Shown here: positions 18,639-27,970 of the stretch, piece by piece | How the letters are laid out: each line of letters opens with the position of its first letter | Numbering within the stretch: position 1 is the stretch's first letter | Assembly: GCA_963712715.1 (NCBI GenBank) | Contig: CAVQJI010000020.1 | Span: 1-64,000 of the forward strand | DNA length: 64,000 nucleotides | Direction: 5' to 3' | DNA from: JAFEDN01 sp963712715 | GTDB taxonomy: Bacteria > Pseudomonadota > Gammaproteobacteria > Coxiellales > Coxiellaceae | Notes under the pieces: model-generated | The model's input: only the letters and a program-made list of their open reading frames with translations | The model's database searches: none | Told to the model about the DNA's origin: nothing | Translations under genes and position numbers: made by a program

Positions 18639-20145
18639 ATGTATCTAGGAATCGATCTGGGCACTTCCAGTGTTAAAATAGTTTTGATTGATGAATCGCA
18701 GGCGATCATTGGCTCCGCCAGTCAGCCGTTACAGGTGCGTCGCCCGCGACCGTTGTGGTCCGAGCAGGATCCGCACGAATGGTGGCAGGCGACATGCGAA
18801 GCCGTTTTCACGCTGCAAAAAAACTATCCCCAGGAGTGGCAGCAGGTGCGCTCAATTGGCCTCTCGGGACAAATGCATGGGGCGACGCTGCTCAACCGGC
18901 GAAATCAGCCGTTGCGTCCCGCCATTCTGTGGAACGATGGCCGCTCTGCCCCGCAATGCCGGACTCTGATGACGCGGGTTCCTGAAGCGCTCGAAATCAC
19001 CGGTAATCTGATTATGCCGGGTTTTACCGCACCAAAATTGTTATGGGTCGCGGAGAACGAACCACAGATTTTCTCGCAAATTCATAAAGTGCTTCTGCCC
19101 AAAGATTATCTGCGCTTAAAAATGACCGGAGTATTTGCGACGGATCTTTCCGACGCGTCGGGGACGATGTGGCTGGACGTCGGCGCCAGACGCTGGTCTT
19201 CGCCCATGCTGAATGCCACCGGTCTGAATGAACATCACATGCCGGAATTGTTTGAAGGCGCCGAGGTCACCGCTCTTATCTCCCCGGAAATCGCCAAAGA
19301 ATGGAGAATTTCCGCCAGTACCACGGTCGTCGCCGGCGGCGGTGACAATGCCGCCAGCGCCGTCAGTATGGGCGTCATCGACCCGGGTCAGGCTTTTTTG
19401 TCGCTGGGAACTTCCGGGGTTTATTTTGTCGCCGATAATCAGTTTCGCCCCAATCCCAAGGAAACCCTGCATACCATGTGCCACTGTCTGCCGCGACGCT
19501 GGCATCAAATGAGCGTGCATTTAAGCGCCGCCAGTTGCCTTGACTGGATTGGCGGAGTGGTCGGCCAGGCTGATGCCAGCGCGCTGATCGATCTGGCCAA
19601 ACAGCATCGTCCCGAAGCAACTCCGCTGTTTCTGCCTTATTTATCGGGAGAGCGAACGCCTTATAACGACCCTCAGGCCCTCGGCGCGCTGGTGGGATTG
19701 ACCCCTGCCAGTGGCCCCGCCGAACTGGTGCAGGCGGTTTTGGAGGGTATGCGCTTTCGCCTTTGCGCAGGGTCAGAGAGTGATTGAACATGCGGGAGTC
19801 AATATCAATACGGTATCTGTGATCGGCGGTGGCGCGCGCAGCGTTTACTGGGGAGAAATCCTTGCCAATGTTCTGGAGCGTCCACTGCTATATCGTCAAC
19901 AGGCGGCCATCGGCGCTGCTTTCGGCGCGGCGCGTCTCGCCTGGCTTAGTGGGCATCAGGAAGAATTCAGTGCGCGTAAGGAGGGGGGTTCCCTTCGAAA
20001 AGAACTCCTGGAAGCCTTCCCAATGCCGGAAATTGAGCATATTATTTATCCTGTTGCAGAGAGTTATCCGGGTTTGAGTAAAAAACAGCGGCTATTTGAT
20101 CCACTTTACCAGCAGCTCAAACCAACCTTTCACGCATTAAATTAA
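18639..20145 (+). CDS. xylB: Xylulokinase, one frameshift in this sequence
   Basis: A FGGY-family kinase: YLGIDLGTSSVKIVLIDE (phosphate-binding strand), WSEQDPHEWW, GLSGQMHGATLL, RPAILWNDGRS, VAGGGDNAASAVSMG and FLPYLSGERTPYND. It phosphorylates D-xylulose to enter the pentose-phosphate pathway. The first frame stops at 19,787. The C-terminal sixth continues one frame away from about 19,745: FAFAQGQRVIEHAGVNI, VSVIGGGARSVYWGEILAN. Restoring one base in GGGTATGCGC makes the expected EGMAFAFA, so a miscalled base is likely. It starts 9 bases after ppc and ends 12 bases before xylA. Confidence 0.9.
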
Positions 20146-20157
20146 GAGGGAATTGAT

Positions 20158-21474
20158 ATGTCCGACTTTTTTACCAATATAGCTCATATTAAATACGAAG
20201 GTCCCGATAGCGAAAATCCGCTGGCATACCGGTACTATAATCCGGATCGGGTGATTCTGGGTAAGACCATGGCTGAACATTTACGCCTGGCGGTCTGCTG
20301 CTGGCACACTTTTTGCTGGCAGGGCAATGATGGATTCGGAGAAGGTACTTTCAACCGCGCCTGGCTGAAAAGCACCGATCCCCACGAACGCGCCAAAATG
20401 CGCGTCGACGCCGTTTTCGAATTTATCAGCAAACTTAATTTACCATTCTTTACTTTCCATGACCGCGACGTCGCACCGGAAGGCGACAGTCTGAAAAAAA
20501 GCATCGACAATTTGCGCAAAACCGCCGAGTACATCGGCAAAAAAATGCAGGAAACCGGCATCCGCTTATTGTGGGGAACGGCCAATTTATTTTCTCATCC
20601 CCGCTATATGGCGGGAGCCGCCACGAACCCAGACCCCGAGGTGTTTGCCTATGCCGTCGCTCAGGTAAAAGCGGCTTTTGACGTCACGCAACAATTGAAC
20701 GGCGCCAATTATGTGTTATGGGGCGGACGCGAAGGCTACGACACTCTTCTGAACACCGACTTGCGCCGGGAGACCGAACAATTGGCGCGCTTTTTAACTT
20801 TACTGGCGGAATACAAACATAAAAGCGGATTTAAAGGTTTATTACTCATCGAACCCAAGCCCTGCGAACCCACTAAACATCAGTATGATTTTGACTGTGG
20901 CCACGTTCTGGCGTTTTTGTGCAAATATGGCCTGGAAAAAGAATACAAGGTGAATATTGAAGCCAATCATGCGACTCTGGCCGGACATAGTTTCGCCGAG
21001 GAAGTGGCGTATGCCTGCGCTCATAATATTTTCGGCAGTATCGACGCCAACCGTGGCGATCCACAACTGGGCTGGGATACTGATCAATTTCCCAATGAGT
21101 TAGACTCAATTGCTCATGTACTTTATATTATTTTAACGCACGGTGGTTTTACGAACGGCGGTTTTAATTTCGACTCGAAGTTACGCCGGCAAAGTGTTGA
21201 TCTGGAAGATTTATTTTATGGCCATATCGGCGGCGTCGACACCCTCGCCCGCGGTTTGTTGATTGCCGCCAACATGATTGAAAGTGGGTATTTTAAATCC
21301 TTCATCGAGAAACGCTATCAGGGCTGGAAAGAGGGCCTTGGTGCGGATATCATGAATAAAAAGCAGGATTTCGCGCACATTAGCCGCTATGCTATAGACC
21401 ATTCGCTGAATCCGCAGCCGGTTTCCGGGAAACAGGAACTGCTTGAAAATTATTTCAGCAGATATTTAAAATAG
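20158..21474 (+). CDS. xylA: Xylose isomerase
   Basis: At 438 residues this is a group II xylose isomerase. FFTFHDRDVAPEGDSL carries the catalytic His/Asp, YVLWGGREGYDTLLNTD follows, and LLIEPKPCEPTKHQYDFD holds metal ligands and the active-site Lys, with NIEANHATLAGHSF and GSIDANRGDPQLGWDTD as further metal ligands. It converts D-xylose to D-xylulose, the substrate of the kinase encoded just upstream. A ribosome site AGAGGGAATTGAT precedes the ATG. No xylose-specific transporter or XylR-type regulator is in the window. A sugar porter at 48.5 kb is the only candidate, and its neighbours suggest another sugar. Confidence 0.96.
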   Translation: MSDFFTNIAHIKYEGPDSENPLAYRYYNPDRVILGKTMAEHLRLAVCCWHTFCWQGNDGFGEGTFNRAWLKSTDPHERAKMRVDAVFEFISKLNLPFFTFHDRDVAPEGDSLKKSIDNLRKTAEYIGKKMQETGIRLLWGTANLFSHPRYMAGAATNPDPEVFAYAVAQVKAAFDVTQQLNGANYVLWGGREGYDTLLNTDLRRETEQLARFLTLLAEYKHKSGFKGLLLIEPKPCEPTKHQYDFDCGHVLAFLCKYGLEKEYKVNIEANHATLAGHSFAEEVAYACAHNIFGSIDANRGDPQLGWDTDQFPNELDSIAHVLYIILTHGGFTNGGFNFDSKLRRQSVDLEDLFYGHIGGVDTLARGLLIAANMIESGYFKSFIEKRYQGWKEGLGADIMNKKQDFAHISRYAIDHSLNPQPVSGKQELLENYFSRYLK

Positions 21475-21484
21475 AATACACTGT

Positions 21485-21679
21485 CGTCACCCCGCGACTT
21501 GATCGCATAGGCGTCGGTTTAAGGAATTTTAGCCGTCATTGCGAGCGCCAGCGAAGCAATCCAGTACGAGCTTTGTAGAAATTCTGTACTGGATTGCTTC
21601 GCTGGCGCTCGCAATGACGGCGTCTTTTGGGAAAAAAATCCTTAAACTGACGCCTATGCGATCAAGTCGCGAGATGACG
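21485..21679. repeat. Composite nested palindrome, copy A
   Basis: Outer arms CACCCCGCGACTTGATCGCA and TAGGCGTC..TTTAAGGA enclose an inner TCATTGCGAGCGCCAGCGAA hairpin. The spacers between inner and outer arms differ on the two sides, which gives the element a direction. The same direction is seen at 62,082 and the opposite at 60,422. It separates xylA from pfkA. Confidence 0.85.
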
Positions 21680-21699
21680 GCGCCAGGGTAAAATAAAAT

Positions 21700-22683
21700 A
21701 TGACTAAAAAATTGTTAATTCTTTGTTCCGGCGGTGACGCTCCGGGTATGAACGCGGCGATACGCGCGGTGACCCGCTGCGCCATTGCTAAAGGCATTGA
21801 CGTGCTGGGTGTGGAAGGCGGATACTGTGGACTGGTCAACGAGGCATTGATTCCCCTGACTCAAAAATCCGTAGCCAATTGCCTGCAACGCGGTGGCACT
21901 TTTTTAAAGACGGGCCGCTGCCCACAATTTCTTGAGAAAACGGTTAGAGATAAATGCCGAAAATTTCTGGAAAAACAGGGCGTTCACGGCTTAATTGTTC
22001 TCGGCGGCAACGGCAGTTTCCAGGGAGCGACTTTGTTGAGTTCGGAAGAACCTACCGAGATCCACGTTATCGGCATTCCCTGCACTATCGACAATGATAT
22101 TCCTGGCACCGAATATTGCATTGGTTTTGATACTGCCCGCAACACCGCCTTACAGGCCATTGATAAAATTCGCGACACTGCTTTTAGCACTGACAGAAAT
22201 TTTCTCATTGAAGTCATGGGCCGCGCTTCGGGTTTTTTGGCAGTGGATGTCGCGATTGCCGGCGGCGCGGAAATGGTGTTGCTGCCGGAGTTTCCTATCA
22301 GTACAGACGTGCTGATCAATCAGATTAAGCAAAGCCAAAGGCATAAAATGGCATCGATTATCGTGGTCGCCGAAGGCGGCAAAACGGGACATTCGGTGGA
22401 GTTGGCTGAAGAAATCAAGGCTAAAACCGGCATACATTATACCGTTTGTATTTTGGGTCACACTCAACGCGGCGGTTCCCCCACCGTTTTGGACCGCAAA
22501 ATAGCAGCACTGATGGGCGCTAAAGCCGTTGACGCTTTTATAGAAGGTTCTACGCACCAGATGACTTCGGTACAGGGTAGTGGCATCACCCTGGCGCCCT
22601 TCCCCGCACCCGAACACCACACCGAATTTTTCTCCGATCACAGACTGCTGGAATTAAACAACATCCTTTGCAACGTCTCATGA
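21700..22683 (+). CDS. pfkA: ATP-type 6-phosphofructokinase
   Basis: At 327 residues it is of bacterial PfkA size. LCSGGDAPGMNAAIRAVTR is the N-terminal motif; VLGGNGSFQGATLLS has Gly where PPi enzymes have Asp; IPCTIDNDIPGTEYCIGFDT is the catalytic Asp region; and EVMGRASGFLAVDVA and LGHTQRGGSPTVLDR follow. It makes fructose-1,6-bisP from fructose-6-P and ATP. The start has only a weak AGGG upstream. A composite palindrome separates it from xylA, so it may have its own promoter. Having both ATP and PPi enzymes would let the cell control the direction of this step. A palindrome follows 60 bases after its stop. Confidence 0.92.
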   Translation: MTKKLLILCSGGDAPGMNAAIRAVTRCAIAKGIDVLGVEGGYCGLVNEALIPLTQKSVANCLQRGGTFLKTGRCPQFLEKTVRDKCRKFLEKQGVHGLIVLGGNGSFQGATLLSSEEPTEIHVIGIPCTIDNDIPGTEYCIGFDTARNTALQAIDKIRDTAFSTDRNFLIEVMGRASGFLAVDVAIAGGAEMVLLPEFPISTDVLINQIKQSQRHKMASIIVVAEGGKTGHSVELAEEIKAKTGIHYTVCILGHTQRGGSPTVLDRKIAALMGAKAVDAFIEGSTHQMTSVQGSGITLAPFPAPEHHTEFFSDHRLLELNNILCNVS

Positions 22684-22746
22684 GGCATGCCTGTTTGCCA
22701 GATCGCGTTCACAGGCAATGGCTAATGTTTGACAAATATAGCAACG

Positions 22747-22804
22747 GGGGTCAAGTCTGAAATATTAAGCAGATAATATCTGCTTAATATTTCAGACTTG
22801 ACCC
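22747..22804. repeat. GGGGTCAAGTCT-type palindrome, copy 3, between convergent genes
   Basis: GGGGTCAAGTCTGAAATATT then AAGCAGAT mirrors ATCTGCTTAATATTTCAG then ACTTGACCCC, a perfect hairpin with almost no loop. It lies between the stops of pfkA (plus) and gloB (minus) and ends next to the gloB stop, so it could act as a two-way terminator. Confidence 0.8.
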
Positions 22805-22805
22805 C

Positions 22806-23570
22806 TTATAAACTATTTTTCCATTCGCGAAGGTGGTGGAAGACTTCAACAGGATTGTTCAGGCGTTTGCCGGTATGGTTTGCCACGCTAGCAATGATTT
22901 CGGGGGCGGTGCAGCGCAAAAAAGGATTGATTTTTTTCTCTTCTCCTAAAAGTCCCGGTAATGTATTACCGTTTATTTGCAAAGCCTTCCTGGCTGTGTC
23001 AAGTTTTTGCTGAAGATGTTTATTGGTAGGATCGACAAGCATGGCAAACTTTAAATTCGCCAATGTGTATTCATGGCCACAGTAAATTTTTGTATCGTCA
23101 CTCAGACGGCAGAGTTTAGATAAAGAATCATACATCTGTTGCGCGCTCCCCTCAAAAACTTTGCCGCAACCAACGCTAAACAGGGTATCGCCGCAAAATA
23201 AGGCATTTGCTATATAATAAGCGACATGATCCAGCGTGTGTCCGGGAATTTCCAGTACTTGAGTTTTTAGGGAAAAACAGGAAAAGGTTTTACCCTCTTC
23301 TACGCGAAAATTAATGTATTGATTAGCGCTATGAATAGAACCATAAACAGGAATATTCCGATAAACGTGGAGTAATTCAGCAATTCCCCCGCAATGATCC
23401 TGATGATGGTGGGTAATCAAAATTCCCTTTAATTCAAGATTAAATTTTTTTAAAGTGTCGAGCACGCCTCGCGCTTCTCCTGGATCCACCACCCAGGCAG
23501 CGGAGGCCTCTGCGTCGACCAGCATCCAGATATAATTATCTTTTAATGCAGAAATCGGATTTATTTGCAT
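22806..23570 (-). CDS. gloB: Hydroxyacylglutathione hydrolase (glyoxalase II)
   Basis: The 254-residue metallo-beta-lactamase-fold protein has ITHHHQDHCGGIAELL (THxHxDH metal site), IPGHTLDHVAYYI, FCGDTLFSVGCGKVFEGS and KIYCGHEYTLANLKFA, all diagnostic for glyoxalase II. It splits S-lactoylglutathione to D-lactate and glutathione in methylglyoxal detoxification. No strong ribosome site precedes the ATG. Its last codons (WKNSL, stop) lie against the GGGGTCAAGTCT palindrome. Having it beside phosphofructokinase genes makes sense because methylglyoxal arises from triose phosphates. Confidence 0.94.
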   Translation of the reverse strand: MQINPISALKDNYIWMLVDAEASAAWVVDPGEARGVLDTLKKFNLELKGILITHHHQDHCGGIAELLHVYRNIPVYGSIHSANQYINFRVEEGKTFSCFSLKTQVLEIPGHTLDHVAYYIANALFCGDTLFSVGCGKVFEGSAQQMYDSLSKLCRLSDDTKIYCGHEYTLANLKFAMLVDPTNKHLQQKLDTARKALQINGNTLPGLLGEEKKINPFLRCTAPEIIASVANHTGKRLNNPVEVFHHLREWKNSL

Positions 23571-23595
23571 AGGTCAAGCTTTTATCAAATCTATC

Positions 23596-23629
23596 AGCAG
23601 TTCCCGCTGAATACAGCGAGAATTGCTGC
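23596..23629. repeat. Short GCAATT..CGCTG hairpin element (stem only)
   Basis: AGCAGTTCCCGCTGAATACA mirrors GCGAGAATTGCTGC. This is the terminal stem of the element family seen in full at 27,971, 36,296 and 63,053. It lies in the 63-base gap between the gloB start and the end of the next minus-strand gene. Confidence 0.6.
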
Positions 23630-23633
23630 AAAT

Positions 23634-24563
23634 CTATTCAAATATTTCTTCTAAGGTCTTAGCGTCTAAGATTTTTTTGCTCCAGATGAGCAAAGTGTCA
23701 TTATCAGCTTGATCAAGACGAACCAGATAAGATTCCGGTATTTGGTTAAACCGATGTTTTAATAAGGTAGTCATCATTTGATGTTGACCTTCTAATCTAA
23801 ACTGCTGGGCTAAAGTCATAATTTCATCTCCAAACACTGGTGATAGATATTTACGGACAGCTTTAATAAATTCCTGTTTATCTTCAGCTTCTGTTCGATC
23901 GAGAATATATTTTAACACAATTCTAATAAAAGAGGAGCCGGCATCGCCGTTTTGTTCGAGTTCTCTTAACCAGGGCAGCAGTGTTTTTAAAAATTTTTGA
24001 AAATCCCGTACTTTTTTGTTTTTTAGAGCAAATTCGACCACCCCGCACCAGTGCCTTTTACGCATATCATCATCAGGGATAGTATGGATATTGAGCAGAT
24101 GGAAGGGCTGCAGTAGCCAGGATTGAGCTAAATCTTTATGCTCGCCAAATAATGAGAAAATATCCAGCGGCGCATTCCAAGGTTCTTGACCCGTATAGAC
24201 CACCATGGGGTAAATTAATGGCAAGGGATTTTCAGGATATTTTTTCCGGTGAGTTTCCATCAACCGAGTGATATATATCCAAAGCCGAAAGGCCATCCAG
24301 GAATCTACACTGCTTTGATGTTCGCACAATAAATATAAATATGCAGTCATGCCACCTATCTGTGTACTGTAGACCACATCTGCTTCAGTATCTTTATAAG
24401 CTTCATCAATAAAGGTTCGGTTCTCTAGTTTGAGTGCTGCAAGATTTACTTTTTCTAGCACGGCTGGCGGTAAATGTTCAGTAAAAAACTCCGTTACAAC
24501 CCGGGGTTCGCCCATCGATAGTCGGAAAAATTTATCATGGGGTTGATGGATGACCGATGTCAT
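23634..24563 (-). CDS. Rpn-family recombination-promoting nuclease/putative transposase
   Basis: The 309-residue protein opens with PHDKFFRLSMGEPRVVTEFF, the standard start of the Rpn (YhgA-like, PD-(D/E)XK) family. The catalytic region is FIDEAYKDTEADVVYSTQI, then YLYLLCEHQSSVDSWMAFRL (E-x-Q) and RLWIYITRLMETH. PLIYPMVVYTGQEPW is also typical. E. coli Rpn proteins are DNases that raise recombination, though the group was first called transposase. The C-terminal third is helical with QEFIKAVRKYL. A good AAGGA ribosome site precedes the ATG. These genes are often strain-variable in Legionellales. Confidence 0.8.
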   Translation of the reverse strand: MTSVIHQPHDKFFRLSMGEPRVVTEFFTEHLPPAVLEKVNLAALKLENRTFIDEAYKDTEADVVYSTQIGGMTAYLYLLCEHQSSVDSWMAFRLWIYITRLMETHRKKYPENPLPLIYPMVVYTGQEPWNAPLDIFSLFGEHKDLAQSWLLQPFHLLNIHTIPDDDMRKRHWCGVVEFALKNKKVRDFQKFLKTLLPWLRELEQNGDAGSSFIRIVLKYILDRTEAEDKQEFIKAVRKYLSPVFGDEIMTLAQQFRLEGQHQMMTTLLKHRFNQIPESYLVRLDQADNDTLLIWSKKILDAKTLEEIFE

Positions 24564-24606
24564 ATATTTTATTCCTTTTTTAGTAGAATGACGCGAAATG
24601 GAAAAC

Positions 24607-25770
24607 TTATATATTTTCCTTAAACACCTGGTTTTGCTTAATGGGATTTATACGGGGAAAAATTATCGATTGAAAATATTTAAAGATCATAGCTAAAATC
24701 GGGTTTAAAGGGCGTACCCAAAAAAAACGTGCGGAAGGGGCGGCGCCCAATCGCGATTTAAACATGCCCGAGGTTTGTCCCAAAAAAATTTTCTTTTTAT
24801 TGAATCGAAATACTACGTCCAGTTCATGGTAAAACAAATTAAAATAAAGATCGGCGGTCTCATTATAGTCATAATCCAGGCCCACATAAAGATTATAATA
24901 CGTGTCTGCTCCAATCATGCCGAGTGCGAAAGCTACCGGTTTTTGATCGTCCGAAATCAGGGTAAACGCCACCTGATTAGGTAGCGATCTGGCCACTTCA
25001 CGAAAAAAATCCAGCGAAAAACATTCCAGTTTTTCTTTGGCTTTTTCCCAGACGTTGAGATATAAACGGTGAACGGCGTCGTTAAATCGTGAATAAATTT
25101 CTTCTGAATCCAAAAAATGCTCTACTTTCAGCCCGGATTGATTAAATCTTTTAACATTCGCCTGAATCTGGTTCCGGTAAGGTGAACGCAAAGCCGCGCG
25201 ATAATCGTTAAAATCCTTAAAATTGGCCGCTAATTGATAGAGCGGCTCCAGCTCTCCGCGCACAAATCCCAGTCCCCGAATATTATTCAGTTGTGCATCC
25301 TGAATGGCATCCAGTTCCTTTAATACTAATAAACTGGCCTTTTCACGGCGAGCAATAACCGTCATGGTCTTATTTAATATCTTTAGTATGGGTTGCAAAT
25401 CGATGGCTTCGCGGACGCGAAAATGTGAATGCGCGCAAGGTAATGGCAACCCGCAAAAAAGCACTTTTAATTTTAAAACATTCGGCCATTTTTGTCTGAG
25501 TCGTTGAATCATCGTCTGCAGAAAACCGGAGGCGGATTGCACGATATCAGTTTGAAATAAACTCAGACACGCACACGCGATTAACTGTTTTTGCCGGTCT
25601 CGCACCAGCACTGTCCAGAATCGCGCCTGTCCGCTCAGGCTTCTTTCCAGTAAATGGATTAATCGTTGATCCATGGCTAAATCGAGATCGGCGTCTATTA
25701 AACTATGCCATTCCTCGGGATCAACCTGCTTGATTGAATCACAAATTTCCGTATAAAATCCGGCGTCCAT
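24607..25770 (-). CDS. GNAT/FemAB-like acyltransferase (BioF2-like domain)
   Basis: The 387-residue protein starts at an ATG after AAGGAGCGGCA. Its N-terminal half (FWTVLVRDRQKQLIACACLS) and C-terminal half (RSPYRNQIQANVKRFNQSGL, YLNVWEKAKEKLECFSLDFF, NQVAFTLISDDQKPVAFALG, YNLYVGLDYDYNETADLYFN) match the paired GNAT folds of FemAB or BioF2-like acyltransferases. A later segment (KIFLGQTSGMFKSRLG) is near the usual end of this domain. The substrate is unknown; relatives act on peptidoglycan or lipids. The protein ends with a basic tail. It shares a strand with the nuclease 43 bases downstream, and the two may be cotranscribed. Confidence 0.65.
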   Translation of the reverse strand: MDAGFYTEICDSIKQVDPEEWHSLIDADLDLAMDQRLIHLLERSLSGQARFWTVLVRDRQKQLIACACLSLFQTDIVQSASGFLQTMIQRLRQKWPNVLKLKVLFCGLPLPCAHSHFRVREAIDLQPILKILNKTMTVIARREKASLLVLKELDAIQDAQLNNIRGLGFVRGELEPLYQLAANFKDFNDYRAALRSPYRNQIQANVKRFNQSGLKVEHFLDSEEIYSRFNDAVHRLYLNVWEKAKEKLECFSLDFFREVARSLPNQVAFTLISDDQKPVAFALGMIGADTYYNLYVGLDYDYNETADLYFNLFYHELDVVFRFNKKKIFLGQTSGMFKSRLGAAPSARFFWVRPLNPILAMIFKYFQSIIFPRINPIKQNQVFKENI

Positions 25771-25856
25771 TGCCGCTCCTTATTTTGCAGACTACAGGAA
25801 ATGCTGGAATGACACATAACGGGTTCACCGAATATTGTCACACAACAACATCCTGG

Positions 25857-27890
25857 TTACATTGGCTGATAACTATATGATTCTGCAGTCTCCGTTATTC
25901 TGCCTTCACGTAGGCCCTGGATGGCAGATAAGAGCTTCTTGTGTTGATCTGTTTGATCATAATGACCGCCAAATAGACCGCGATAACTGCGGTATAACCC
26001 ACAAAATCCATGAGAGAAGATACCGTGGGTCTTAAGGACATTAGATTTTTCACTAAAAGCGGCTTCTGCGCAGTTTTTAATTATATAACCAATATTATCC
26101 AATCGCTCCTGTGCGGCGAGAAAAGCTGCCTGCGAACGTCCCGGAGAAATTTCCTTTCCGTCATCCCCTCCTGAATTCCTCAAGGCTTCCGTTAATGCAT
26201 CCTGGTAAAATTTTTTCCGCGTTTCTAAATCAAGGCCCGGCTGTTCCACCGCTTCGCTCGAATAAAACAATTGCTCCAGAGCGGCACGGCCTGGGATATA
26301 TTTTTGAGGTTTGTGAGGAAAATCGCCAAAAGTATGCCTCTCGTTGTTCTTCCGCCATGTTTTGGATAATTGATGGCTCAGATAAGTCGTCATAATGGAG
26401 AACGAAATCGCTGTATGAATACCGCCCCACGGTATATAAATACCTCCAAAAAACGCTGCGGCGCCTAGTGAAGATTTTATCAGTAAATCCTGGGCGCTGG
26501 CCTTGCGATCCCGGCTGGCGGTTTCTTTATGATCTCCGCCTTTAATCAATTTTACGGCCGAATGCCATAAATTATAGAGAACCGGCGGCGCAAACGCGAG
26601 CACATAAGCGCCCGTTAAATAGGTGCCGACGCCAGGAGCAAAAAGTTTACTGGTGGATAAGGATACGTGCATGGCACCGGTTTTACCCAATCCGGAAGTA
26701 TGGATAACCTGATGCAATCCGCCGTCATCACTCGACGACGCGGGGCAACAGGAACATAAACTGCTGCACCACACCCCAATAGCACAGCAACCCGCGCAAC
26801 AGCCGCTGCATATCTCGCCTCCGCCGCCACTGCAATCACATCTGAAATCGCAAATAATGCCGCCGCAGTTGCTGAGACAGTCACCCAGTACGCCAAAACA
26901 TCTGTCCAGGGAATTGAAAAAACCGCAGGTGCTATCAATCAAGCAATGTCCGGCGCCGCCTAAACAATCGCACAATCCCTGACCTACACCGGTACAGCAA
27001 TCGGCCCAACTGTGGACGACGTCGCCGCAACAATTCTGTGCACCATTTGCTATATTATGGCCCACGTTTATTACATCGTGCCGGAGGACTGAAACTCCCG
27101 ATTCGATGGCATGACCTCCGGCCTCGATGATATGTTTTGCTTCGCCCATAACCTGCGGAAGACTTTCCATCACGTGGTGAATGCCGTCTGCGGTCAGGTT
27201 TACCATATCCATGGTAGCCCGCAAGTTCCATTCCACGATATAACCCCAGGCTTCTCCACTGGAGTAACTGGGAGAAACCAGCGCCATCAACGGATCATGA
27301 TGCTGCTGCATCCCGTTGCCAAAACCATTCCACCACTGGTAATCGGGAAGTGGGTCATAAGTAGAATATCCAAAATTAAAACTTCTGTAGCTGGAATTAC
27401 TATTGTATGAATCACTGCGGACAATGACTTTTTCATCCTCTTCATCGGGATAGGAATTGATGGTCAGGGAAAAAGGATCCAAATTATTTTCTGCTTTTTC
27501 TCTTTCCTTTTGTTTCAATCGATCGTGATACTGCCTTAAACAGGCGATTATTTGATAATGGCTGACAGATAACCGTTTGGCGATTTCACCCGATGGACCC
27601 TCGTTTATGGATAGAAGCACGTTAACGTATAAAATACGGCCCATGGCAAACAGCGCTTCATGGATAGTTAATTGATGGATAGGTTTTTCATAGACATCAA
27701 CACCCAGCCGTATCGCCCAGTGCAAATTAAATATGGATTTCAATCTGGCAGATTCTTCGGAATGTTCGATATTGTTTTTCTCTAGTGCCCAAATCGATTG
27801 CAGATAATTTCCTATACTATTACCGGAAAACATATTTTTTCTGCGTATCGATTTCTCAAGCTCAAATTCATTTGGTGCACGCCTGCTCAT
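25857..27890 (-). CDS. Large Cys-rich orphan protein, candidate effector
   Basis: I do not recognise this 677-residue protein. Residues 1-160 are charged and helical, with a possible helix-turn-helix (GEIAKRLSVSHYQIIACLRQ). Residues about 185-280 include YDPLPDYQWWNGFGNGMQQH. Residues about 283-385 hold some 23 cysteines in about 100 residues, as in CCGDVVHSWADCC, CDFRCDCSGGGG and CSGCCAGCCAIGVWC. Two hydrophobic segments follow near 420-435 and 480-510 (GAYVLAFAPPVLYNLW, AAAFFGGIYIPWGGI), then a helical tail ending in TETAESYSYQPM. A strong AGGAGAAAGGGA precedes the ATG. It may be a membrane-associated, metal-binding or disulfide-rich effector; that is inference. Confidence 0.55.
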   Translation of the reverse strand: MSRRAPNEFELEKSIRRKNMFSGNSIGNYLQSIWALEKNNIEHSEESARLKSIFNLHWAIRLGVDVYEKPIHQLTIHEALFAMGRILYVNVLLSINEGPSGEIAKRLSVSHYQIIACLRQYHDRLKQKEREKAENNLDPFSLTINSYPDEEDEKVIVRSDSYNSNSSYRSFNFGYSTYDPLPDYQWWNGFGNGMQQHHDPLMALVSPSYSSGEAWGYIVEWNLRATMDMVNLTADGIHHVMESLPQVMGEAKHIIEAGGHAIESGVSVLRHDVINVGHNIANGAQNCCGDVVHSWADCCTGVGQGLCDCLGGAGHCLIDSTCGFFNSLDRCFGVLGDCLSNCGGIICDFRCDCSGGGGEICSGCCAGCCAIGVWCSSLCSCCPASSSDDGGLHQVIHTSGLGKTGAMHVSLSTSKLFAPGVGTYLTGAYVLAFAPPVLYNLWHSAVKLIKGGDHKETASRDRKASAQDLLIKSSLGAAAFFGGIYIPWGGIHTAISFSIMTTYLSHQLSKTWRKNNERHTFGDFPHKPQKYIPGRAALEQLFYSSEAVEQPGLDLETRKKFYQDALTEALRNSGGDDGKEISPGRSQAAFLAAQERLDNIGYIIKNCAEAAFSEKSNVLKTHGIFSHGFCGLYRSYRGLFGGHYDQTDQHKKLLSAIQGLREGRITETAESYSYQPM

Positions 27891-27970
27891 TCCCTTTCTC
27901 CTCTTGAGATTATAAATAATAATTTTGACTACCGAACTTTAAACCCAAAAAACTTAAATGTAAATACCCC

